Below, piece by piece: positions 34,866 through 40,971 of a stretch of 40,971 nucleotides of DNA (its first letter is position 1; every line of letters starts with the position of its first letter). The position numbers and the translations under genes are program-made. Source of the stretch: Bdellovibrionales bacterium GWA2_49_15 (lineage in GTDB: Bacteria > Bdellovibrionota > Bacteriovoracia > Bacteriovoracales > Bacteriovoracaceae); assembly GCA_001769855.1 (NCBI GenBank), contig MEPP01000001.1, forward strand, positions 1 through 40,971, written 5' to 3'. The notes under the pieces are model-generated. The model saw only the letters and a list, made by a program, of their open reading frames with translations. It did no database searches and was not told where the DNA came from.

Positions 34866-34941
34866 TGGTGGACGTGACAGGGATCGAACCTGCGACCCCG
34901 AACATGCCATGCTCGTGCTCTCCCAACTGAGCTACACGCCC
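34866..34941 (-). tRNA. tRNA-Ala (anticodon GGC)
   Basis: Full cloverleaf on the minus strand: acceptor GGGCGTG with CACGTCC, D arm GCTC...GAGC, anticodon stem CGAGC/GTTCG with loop ATGGCAT (anticodon GGC at 34908-34906), T arm GCAGG-TTCGATC-CCTGT, and an encoded CCA end at 34868-34866. Its 3' end faces the AT-rich accessory region, which is the usual orientation when an element has integrated at a tRNA gene. The gene itself is intact and keeps its own terminator. Confidence 0.95.
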
Positions 34942-34963
34942 ATTTTTGCAATTAATTGGGACG

Positions 34964-34992
34964 AGTCTAGTAAGATTGACTAAAAGTGGCAA
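34964..34992 (-). promoter_or_regulatory. Promoter of tRNA-Ala
   Basis: On the minus strand TTGCCA (34992-34987), 17 bases, then TAGACT (34969-34964), placed 22 bases before the tRNA 5' end. A good sigma70-type fit for a stable RNA gene. Confidence 0.6.
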
Positions 34993-35170
34993 GCTCTTTT
35001 TGCCCTTAAATTGCCTAACTGGTCAATATAATTGCCTTTCTTTAACACTCATGGCCGAGCAATTTTTGCTCCTATTTTTTTTGCATAAAATTCTCCTTAA
35101 AATAGGTTGGGCATCCGATCAGAGTGACCGGGTGAACGTTGGCAATCGGCATTCTAAGAAAGGGGTAAGT

Positions 35171-35422
35171 ATGAATAAGTGGCGCGCGCAGGTGATGGTG
35201 AAGTGGGCGAAAGACGCTCCTAAAATGGACAACTGGGACTGGCTCAAAGAGTGGAAGGAAGTAAGCTGGGCCGGCAGTACTATGGGTGACTGGGATCTGA
35301 CTCTCTGGGTGGATGTGAAAGGCCCTGAGGAACTGGAAAGTTTTGTGCATAAGAAATTGCGTGCAAAACCTTGGGTGGTTGATACCCACTCGACCTGGGT
35401 CAAAGAGGTCTGGGCGGCTTAA
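35171..35422 (+). CDS. Small protein resembling a stand-alone Lrp/AsnC ligand-binding domain
   Basis: The 83-residue product (RAQVMVKWAKDAP, WLKEWKEVSWAGSTMGDWDL, TLWVDVKGPEELESFVHKKL, then PWVVDTHSTWVKEVW) has the beta-alpha-beta rhythm of the RAM/AsnC effector domain without an HTH. Tryptophan content is high. ATG 35171 after AAAGGGG; longer upstream frames cross non-coding DNA. A strong terminator follows at 35450. Such single-domain proteins usually form dimers and bind small ligands; the partner is unknown. GC-rich codon use places it in the chromosome proper. Confidence 0.6.
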   Translation: MNKWRAQVMVKWAKDAPKMDNWDWLKEWKEVSWAGSTMGDWDLTLWVDVKGPEELESFVHKKLRAKPWVVDTHSTWVKEVWAA

Positions 35423-35449
35423 AGTCCCCTTTAAATTTATTGCTTTTCC

Positions 35450-35480
35450 AGAGGAGATGATTTCATCTCCTCTTTTTTTT
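35450..35480 (+). terminator. Rho-independent terminator
   Basis: AGAGGAGATGA (35450-35460) pairs with TCATCTCCTCT (35463-35473) and is followed by a run of eight Ts. It closes the small gene at 35171-35422 and insulates the nucleotidase gene. Confidence 0.85.
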
Positions 35481-35533
35481 AATTTCAGCTCAAATGGTGC
35501 TATATTGTTAATAACAAAGAGGAAAGCAGCACC

Positions 35534-36907
35534 ATGAAAGTGTACATCAATCGTATTTTGAATTTGAAGAAAATTAAGGCCCTGGGCTTTGACGTGGACT
35601 ACACCCTGGTCCGATACAACACCAAAGTTTTCGAAGAATTTACCTACCATGCGGTCAAGGAAAAATTGGTCAGCATCAAAAAATATCCCGACAAGGTTTT
35701 AAATCTCCCCTTTGATTATGCCCGTGCCATCCAGGGGCTGGTTATCGACAAAAAGCACGGCAACGTGCTGAAGCTCTCGCGCTTTGGAAAGGTTAAGCAG
35801 GCCTATCACGGCACTCACCATATGGAATTCGGCGACATGCAACGGATTTATCAGCAGCAGGTGATTGATCTTGGCAGCGAAGATATTCAAAGCTTGGATA
35901 CCAACTTTTCCATTGCCAATGGCGTCCTCTACGCCGAGCTGGTGGCGCTCAAAGACCTGGGTGCGAATATTCCCAGCTATGAAACGATCGCCCATGATGT
36001 CAAAGAGATGATCGATGTGGTTCACCGGGACGGCACGCTCAAGAATGAGGTCAAAAATCATTTGTCGAAATATATTATCGTTGATCCCAACCTGGCGCTC
36101 CTTCTGGAGCGCTACAAAGCTTACGATAAAAAACTTATCATCATCACCAACTCGGACTTTTCCTACTGCAAGACGCTGCTCGACTACAGCATTACGCCCT
36201 ATCTCAAAGAGCATAAAGACTGGCAGGAATTGTTTGACGTGGTGATCACCTTCTCCATGAAGCCGCGCTTTTTCATCGAGCGAAATCATTTTCTCAAAGT
36301 TGACCCTGAGACCAGTCTCATGAGTAACTATGACGGCAAAGTGGATCAGGGCATTTTCCAAGGCGGAAACTCGTACCGCCTGCAGAAAGATTTGGGCCTC
36401 GATGGCGAGGAGATCCTCTATCTGGGCGATCATATCTATGGCGACGTCGTGAGCATCAAGAAGACCTGCAACTGGCGAACCGCGCTGGTGATGGAGCCGC
36501 TGTCAGAGGAGCTGGACAGCTTAAAGCGTGCCCATCCTATCAGCCTGGAGCTTTCTCGCCTGATGATCGAGAAGGAAAAAATTGAAACGGAAATTATCAG
36601 CTTCTATACTCAGGAACACGAGCAAGGGCGAAGACTTAAACGGGAAGCTTTAAATGGCCTTTATCAGAAAGTCGAAGAGATCAACCATCTCATGTCCGAA
36701 AAAGTGGTGCAGTACCAGACACACTTTAACTCGTATTGGGGTGAGCTGATGCGCGCCGGTCTGGAGGAAAGTCGCTTCGCCGGACAGATGGAAAAGTACG
36801 CCTGTATCTATATGGAAAAAATTACGGACCTTTTGAAATGTTCTCCCCGAACATATTTTCGCCCCAACCGCCGCATCCTGCCCCATGAGCGGGACTTTCT
36901 AACTTAA
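35534..36907 (+). CDS. HAD-superfamily 5'-nucleotidase
   Basis: The 457-residue product is a cytosolic 5'-nucleotidase of the HAD-IG type (related to purine cN-II). Motif I is GFDVDYTLVRY with the two catalytic aspartates near residues 17-19; motif II IITNSDFSY lies mid-protein; motif IV YLGDHIYGDV gives the metal-binding acidic residues near 297-304. A helical cap and C-terminal extension follow. It would hydrolyse nucleoside monophosphates. ATG after AGAGGAAAG; full family length. This family is typical of Bdellovibrio-like bacteria. It ends tail-to-tail with the deacetylase-like gene, overlapping by nine bases. Confidence 0.88.
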   Translation: MKVYINRILNLKKIKALGFDVDYTLVRYNTKVFEEFTYHAVKEKLVSIKKYPDKVLNLPFDYARAIQGLVIDKKHGNVLKLSRFGKVKQAYHGTHHMEFGDMQRIYQQQVIDLGSEDIQSLDTNFSIANGVLYAELVALKDLGANIPSYETIAHDVKEMIDVVHRDGTLKNEVKNHLSKYIIVDPNLALLLERYKAYDKKLIIITNSDFSYCKTLLDYSITPYLKEHKDWQELFDVVITFSMKPRFFIERNHFLKVDPETSLMSNYDGKVDQGIFQGGNSYRLQKDLGLDGEEILYLGDHIYGDVVSIKKTCNWRTALVMEPLSEELDSLKRAHPISLELSRLMIEKEKIETEIISFYTQEHEQGRRLKREALNGLYQKVEEINHLMSEKVVQYQTHFNSYWGELMRAGLEESRFAGQMEKYACIYMEKITDLLKCSPRTYFRPNRRILPHERDFLT

Positions 36908-37915
36908 GAGAGCAAAATCTAAAAACTGCTCGTAGATGGGTGCGATATGCGGCCCATAGCCTCCGCCCATGACGTAGGCGACGGGAATCTGCAGCTCTTT
37001 GAAGAAGTTGAAAAGGAACTGATCTCGCGCCAGCATCTCCGCTTTGGTGAGCTGGAGATGCCGGGTGCTTTGTAAAACGTCGCCTAGAAAAGGATCGGCC
37101 CCGAGCACCACCACGGCCACATCGGGCAGGATCTCTTGCCGTTTAAATTGCTCGAGACCCGCCCTCAGGAGCGCTAGATACTTTCGGGAATCCTGATAGC
37201 TGACCGGAATATCCAACGTGCTTGGGATAATGTGCGGCCGGGCCCCATCTTGATCGGGAACACCCAGGGGCCAGCCGTTTTCCATATGAATGCTCAAACT
37301 TTTAAGCCAGGGAAAGATTTTTGAAAAGAAGGCGGTGCCATCCCCCATGTGGGCGTCCACATCGATGACCCAGGCCGAGGAGAGGCGCTGAGTTTCCTTG
37401 ACCCGCGCTAGCCCTACGACGATGTCATGAAAAAGACAAAAGCCGCCGGGGCCGTTGGGCCGCGCGTGGTGCATGCCTCCGCCCAAAAAAAATGACCAGG
37501 CAAAGGAGTCCGGTTTTTGCGCCTTTTTTTGCAGCACATGCTCGATAGCTTTATAGGTGCCATACCCTTCGGCCAAGAGATCTTGAAACAATTCCAGAAG
37601 AGAGGTTTTGGCCTGGGACGGGTCGTATCGCACGGTCGGGCCGCCATCGGGCCGCAAACATTCGTAGCATTCCAGCAGCGCCTGCTCCAGGCCTGTACGA
37701 CTTAAAAAAAGTTTCTCCACGTACTCCGGCGTGTGCACGCGCGCCAAATCTTCTCGGCCCAAGGTTTGGTCCGTTTGCGTCAGCTCGGTTAGGCATGGGG
37801 GCCCAAATTTTTGCAGGAGATGCAACCGCACCTGCTCAATTCGCAAAGACAGCAGGGGAATTTTAATCCCAAAATCCTGGAGATCGCGCTGGGCCTTGGG
37901 GTGGTAAAAAATCAT
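36899..37915 (-). CDS. Histone-deacetylase-like (arginase/deacetylase) hydrolase
   Basis: The 338-residue product belongs to the HDAC/acetoin-utilisation superfamily: GGGMHHARPNGPGGFCLFHD (paired histidines), metal ligands in VIDVDAHMGDGT, a further GADPFLGD aspartate and the C-terminal GGGYG tyrosine. Bacterial members remove acetyl groups from polyamines, lysines or other amides. The Asp-x-Asp-Ala-His version differs from the common Asp-x-His-His, but ligands look complete. ATG after GGAGGG. It is divergent from the exported protein at 37952 with only 36 bases between. Confidence 0.88.
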   Translation of the reverse strand: MIFYHPKAQRDLQDFGIKIPLLSLRIEQVRLHLLQKFGPPCLTELTQTDQTLGREDLARVHTPEYVEKLFLSRTGLEQALLECYECLRPDGGPTVRYDPSQAKTSLLELFQDLLAEGYGTYKAIEHVLQKKAQKPDSFAWSFFLGGGMHHARPNGPGGFCLFHDIVVGLARVKETQRLSSAWVIDVDAHMGDGTAFFSKIFPWLKSLSIHMENGWPLGVPDQDGARPHIIPSTLDIPVSYQDSRKYLALLRAGLEQFKRQEILPDVAVVVLGADPFLGDVLQSTRHLQLTKAEMLARDQFLFNFFKELQIPVAYVMGGGYGPHIAPIYEQFLDFALLS

Positions 37916-37933
37916 AGGCCCTCCAAACGGCCG

Positions 37934-37942
37934 TGGTATAAT
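37934..37942 (+). promoter_or_regulatory. Extended -10 promoter close to a start codon
   Basis: TGGTATAAT ends only nine bases before the ATG at 37952, so transcription would begin about two or three bases from the start codon and the mRNA would be nearly leaderless. Fits the lack of a ribosome binding site there. Confidence 0.45.
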
Positions 37943-37951
37943 TTTTAGATC

Positions 37952-38998
37952 ATGCGATTGTACAGCTGCCTGCTCGTTTTATCTCTTTTTACTCTACCTA
38001 TTCCCTCAGGGCAAGGGGCCGTTCCCACCACCACGGTTCGCGACGAGCTGGCGCGATACACCCTGCTGCGCGATCGCACCATTTTGGAGCGACCGGAAAA
38101 TTTATCTATTTTGAGCATCAAGGCGCATATCTCGTCGGGCACAAAATCCTTAATCACTGAAATGAGCGAGGCCACCAAGGAGCCGAATCCCATCCAAAAA
38201 AATCTTCAGGTCATGGCGCTGCTCAATCGCTATCTCAATACCGAACGCTACCTTGATCTGAATGCCAGTGCCAACATCCCACTTCCCTACTTCCGTCTTA
38301 GGGAGGTTCAATTTTTACCCCACGCCTTCTATACTTTTAATCTCGGGGCCCAGCTCTCTATTTCCAATTTTGGCGACGTCACCAATCCCCGCGCCCAGAC
38401 TTATTTAAAAAAAGAAAAGGCCATCGGCTTGAGTTCCGAGTATCGCCATGAAAAATATCAGGGGTATTTTCGCCTCTACCAGCTTACCAGAAGCGATGTT
38501 AAGTCGCTCCTGACCTATGCGGATATCGTGGAAAATAAATCACTCATTGAGTTTGACTCTCTCAATATTGAGGCCCAGAGCTACGCGGTGGATTTGGCCA
38601 ATACCTGGAACTTTAAAAATAAGCAGCTCACCGCCGAAGTTCGCGAGCTCGCGCCCCTGCCCGCCAGTGTGGAGACCCATTACGGTTTTCGCCCGCTCTT
38701 CCATCTGAATTTGAGGAGCAACCAAACCTTTTGGTACTATGGCGGAGGGCTGCACTATCGGCGCTTTTACTCCCTCGATAATGGTCTCTACGCCGAGGCG
38801 GGAATCACACGCCACGGTACACCTCGACTGGATTTCAGCACCCGACTCTCCAATGAATCCATTAACCTCACCCCTGAGATTACCTGGGGCATCTTGCACC
38901 TGCGCTACGGCATGCGCCTTCAATATCGCAACCCCGTGGATGAGATGTGGGTGCCCGCCACCCACTTTGTTATCCTGGAATTTCAATACCCTGGGTAG
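37952..38998 (+). CDS. Exported, probably outer-membrane barrel-like protein
   Basis: The 348-residue product has a signal peptide (MRLYSCLLVLSLFTLPIPSG, cleavage near GQGA). The mature part has many alternating strands with aromatic ends (FYTFNLGAQLSISNFG, YQGYFRLYQLT, NQTFWYYGGGLHYRRFYSL) and ends in a strand VILEFQYPG, consistent with an outer-membrane beta-barrel, though the first 100 residues look helical. No ribosome binding site precedes the ATG. No named family recognised. It is followed by the protease gene after 94 bases. Confidence 0.65.
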   Translation: MRLYSCLLVLSLFTLPIPSGQGAVPTTTVRDELARYTLLRDRTILERPENLSILSIKAHISSGTKSLITEMSEATKEPNPIQKNLQVMALLNRYLNTERYLDLNASANIPLPYFRLREVQFLPHAFYTFNLGAQLSISNFGDVTNPRAQTYLKKEKAIGLSSEYRHEKYQGYFRLYQLTRSDVKSLLTYADIVENKSLIEFDSLNIEAQSYAVDLANTWNFKNKQLTAEVRELAPLPASVETHYGFRPLFHLNLRSNQTFWYYGGGLHYRRFYSLDNGLYAEAGITRHGTPRLDFSTRLSNESINLTPEITWGILHLRYGMRLQYRNPVDEMWVPATHFVILEFQYPG

Positions 38999-39092
38999 CG
39001 GCCAGCCCCCGGTAGGTAATAATTACCCAAGGCCTACTGGAAAACGTCTTTTCGGGCCATACTGCTTCGGTTTGTCTGACCTGGGGGGAGGT

Positions 39093-40148
39093 ATGAAATC
39101 TTTGTTTAAATTGGCGATCATGGGAACGCAAATGGCCTTGATGGCCACCGCCCTCGGCGCCGAGTTGCGCTTGGACAAAGACGGCAGCATGAGCAATGTT
39201 CCCGTTCACCATCAGGGAAATCTTGGTACCTGTTATGCCCACGCCGCCTCTCAGGCGACCGATGCCTACATCCATACCTTCTCCCGAGGAAATCAAAACT
39301 GGCATACCTCCACCACCATGCTGGGGACGGAATATCGCGATAACTTCATCACCCATATCTTTGGCAAAAATGGCGACATCGAGGGCGGCTATGTTTGCAC
39401 CTCCTATCGCCGCTCCATCAAAAAAAATGGCGCCTGTGACGAGAGCACCATCGAAGGACTTTTGGATAAAATGTACACCGGAACCCAACGATCCTACCGG
39501 GTGGCCCGAATTTTTACCGACTTAACCTTGAGCTTTAATCAGACAAAAAAATTATCTCGCGATCTGGGCGAAGCCGCCTACTCCCAAGGGGCCGACAAGC
39601 TGCTGGCCGCTCTTACGCAAACCGGAGCTTTGGCGGCGGAGCTTCCCAGCGCCGAAGAGGTGGCCCGGGCCCTCCATTCTCGCACCAATTTGCAATTCGC
39701 CCATAAGTTCTTTGGCCATCTTTGCCAGCATACTCCGCGGGTACGCCTGAACGATACCAAATGCAGAAACCACCATCTGTGGCTGCGCGGAAAACGCGGT
39801 CTGACAAAATTAATTAAGGAAGTTCGCGCTCGCTTGAGTAAAAAGAACGCCCAGCCAGTCATGATCAGCTACTGTGGCAATGTGCTGTCACAAGGGCGCA
39901 AGTACCGCGGGCTCGGAAACACTCTTCTTGACCCGTTCAAAACGGCCACCTGTGGCTACCATGCCTCCGCCATTATCGGCGTGCGCGAACAGGGCAACAC
40001 CACCCAGCTCCTGGTTCGAAACTCCTGGGGAGAAGGTTGTAGTGGATATTCCCCTGACTGGCAGTGCGATAAAGGCAATCTGTGGCTGGACGCCGAGGTC
40101 CTGGCGAAAAATATGACCGACTATCATCTCTTAGAGGGTAAACGCTGA
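39093..40148 (+). CDS. Exported papain-like (C1 family) cysteine protease
   Basis: The 351-residue product has a short signal-like N-terminus (MKSLFKLAIMGTQMALMATA). The papain triad is visible: Gln41 and Cys47 in HQGNLGTCYAHAAS, His290 in CGYHASAI, and Asn310 in VRNSWGEGC. Several other cysteines may form disulfides (CHTP, TKCRN, CDKGN). It should be an exported endopeptidase, useful in a predatory lifestyle, but substrate is unknown. ATG 39093 after GGGGGGAGGT is chosen; a longer frame from 38739 overlaps the previous gene and is rejected. It overlaps the glycosyltransferase gene tail-to-tail by 18 bases. Confidence 0.88.
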   Translation: MKSLFKLAIMGTQMALMATALGAELRLDKDGSMSNVPVHHQGNLGTCYAHAASQATDAYIHTFSRGNQNWHTSTTMLGTEYRDNFITHIFGKNGDIEGGYVCTSYRRSIKKNGACDESTIEGLLDKMYTGTQRSYRVARIFTDLTLSFNQTKKLSRDLGEAAYSQGADKLLAALTQTGALAAELPSAEEVARALHSRTNLQFAHKFFGHLCQHTPRVRLNDTKCRNHHLWLRGKRGLTKLIKEVRARLSKKNAQPVMISYCGNVLSQGRKYRGLGNTLLDPFKTATCGYHASAIIGVREQGNTTQLLVRNSWGEGCSGYSPDWQCDKGNLWLDAEVLAKNMTDYHLLEGKR

Positions 40149-40971
40149 TCGCAGCTTGAGCGCCCATTGCCTGAGAGAAGAAATCTCCTCGACGTGTTTG
40201 AAATTCTGATGTTTCTGATAACCTTTTAACAGTACCTCGCTCTTGCTGATCACATTATTTAAGATCGCCAGCTTCTTTTCCTCACAAAGATGGGGACGCA
40301 AGGAATAGAGACGCGCGGCGGATTTGATTCGCCAATAATCCATCGCGGGGAAAGCATGACTGAGCTGATCCGGGTGACCGCCATATTTTTTTAAAATGGG
40401 CCGCTCCACAAAACCGACCTCATAAAGAGAGGTCAGCTTCAGCCACAGATCGTAGTCCTCACACACCGGAAAATCAGCGTCAAACTCGCCCAGCTCGGTG
40501 AACACTGTTTTTTTAATCATGGCCGCCGAGGGACTGATGAGACAAAGTTGCAGGGACCGCTCAAACTGATCGCCTCCGCCTTTTTTATGAATTTTTTTTT
40601 GATTAAGGAAGCTGCCGTTTCGAATCCAAATCTCCTCCCCGTGGATCAAAGGCCAGGCGGGATTTTCCCCACACTTTCCCTTCTGCCACTCAAGCTTGTT
40701 GGGCAGCCACTCATCATCCGAATCTAAAAAGGCCAGCCACTCTCCCGATGCCTCGCGGGCGGCGACATTGCGGGCATGGGACACGCCGCGATTTACCGGT
40801 AGCAGAATGAGTCGACAGCTTACCTTGGTCTGGGTCTGGATGCGGGCAAAAAATCCGCGCACCACCTCGGCCGTTCCGTCCCTTGAGGCATCATCCACCA
40901 CCAGGAGTTCCTGAGGAGGATGAGTCTGTGCCAAGACCGAGCGAAGGGACCGCTCGATGAGTTCACGGCGA
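40131..40971 (-). CDS. Family 2 glycosyltransferase, 5' end beyond the window
   Basis: The frame continues to the window edge, reading RRELIERSLRSVLAQTHPP then ELLVVDDASRDGT, the GT2 nucleotide-sugar binding start, so the true start lies outside. LDSDDEW is the DxD-type metal motif. The visible part is about 279 residues with a helical C-terminus (GYQKHQNFKHVEEISSLRQW). It would transfer a sugar in cell-surface polysaccharide synthesis. Ends tail-to-tail with the protease gene. Confidence 0.85.
   Translation of the reverse strand, partial: RRELIERSLRSVLAQTHPPQELLVVDDASRDGTAEVVRGFFARIQTQTKVSCRLILLPVNRGVSHARNVAAREASGEWLAFLDSDDEWLPNKLEWQKGKCGENPAWPLIHGEEIWIRNGSFLNQKKIHKKGGGDQFERSLQLCLISPSAAMIKKTVFTELGEFDADFPVCEDYDLWLKLTSLYEVGFVERPILKKYGGHPDQLSHAFPAMDYWRIKSAARLYSLRPHLCEEKKLAILNNVISKSEVLLKGYQKHQNFKHVEEISSLRQWALKLRSAFTL

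Larger units (their letters stand above)
34635..34877 (+). pseudogene. Possible 3' remnant of a gene cut by the element boundary
   Basis: A plus-strand frame open from 34635 without a good start encodes a protein-like segment (VTKQLFGSDEAVEQAQDINV, then NQLFDFLSLGYDDNWQFLDS) with base composition like the chromosome rather than the AT-rich island. It then runs through the tRNA terminator. I read it as the C-terminal end of a gene whose front was lost, but it could be chance. Confidence 0.3.

Noticed and set aside
38739..39092. N-terminal extension of the papain-like protease
   Set aside because: Overlaps the previous gene in another frame; ATG 39093 has GGGGGGAGGT and starts a signal-like sequence.
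1..40971. CRISPR arrays, insertion sequences, rRNA
   Set aside because: No regularly spaced direct repeats, transposase frames or rRNA-like segments were found on reading both strands.

Overview
The window has two parts. Positions 1 to about 34,680 are an AT-rich accessory region carrying phage-defence genes and plasmid/ICE-type genes. From about 34,700 to the end the sequence is richer in GC and looks like ordinary chromosome, starting with a tRNA-Ala(GGC) gene. The backbone set (HAD 5'-nucleotidase, histone-deacetylase-like hydrolase, exported barrel-like protein, papain-like protease, family 2 glycosyltransferase) and the many small exported proteins and lipoproteins fit a Gram-negative predatory-type bacterium of the Bdellovibrionota. 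That assignment is inference from gene content, not from a search.

Layout. 1-1,891: a minus-strand pair and a divergent XRE-type regulator plus a small exported protein, separated by ATTCATG-type palindromes. 1,993-4,383: a reverse transcriptase with YVDD and a helical partner, a candidate DRT/Abi-like unit. 4,453-8,625: a convergent 1,390-residue STAND-type NTPase. 8,917-18,917: one tightly packed operon of HsdR, HsdM, HsdS, an OLD-family ATPase/TOPRIM nuclease, a UvrD-like helicase (the last two together like Gabija GajAB) and two small proteins with HEPN-type R-x(4-5)-H motifs. 18,925-21,304: plasmid/ICE-type small genes and a roughly 0.9 kb module between inverted repeats. 21,471-23,624: three overlapping lipoprotein genes. 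23,809-24,717: a NERD-domain nuclease. 25,908-31,385: a 1,825-residue protein with a DUF4011-like start, an SF1 helicase core and a Vsr/MTES_1575-like nuclease. 33,256-34,513: a DUF2958 gene with its upstream genes and a double-HTH regulator.

The least expected structure is a repeated minus-strand cassette. At 33,256-34,513 the order in the direction of transcription is double-HTH regulator, 44-residue membrane peptide, structured leader RNA, DUF2958 gene. At 24,815-25,523 the same order occurs, but the regulator is reduced to about 37 C-terminal codons. The two copies of the membrane peptide differ mainly by synonymous and conservative changes, so it is probably a real gene that is easily missed. 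The leader hairpin appears a third time (19,411-19,500) ahead of an unrelated zinc-ribbon gene, and there its long stem has changed on both arms in a matching way, which points to a selected RNA structure.

Working together: I infer that the accessory region is an integrated element or its remains at or near tRNA-Ala, with plasmid-type housekeeping genes and stacked defence: restriction, Gabija-like nuclease/helicase, RT, STAND sensor, NERD and DUF4011 nucleases. No integrase, relaxase, transposase or CRISPR array is visible in the window, so the other end of the element would lie beyond position 1.
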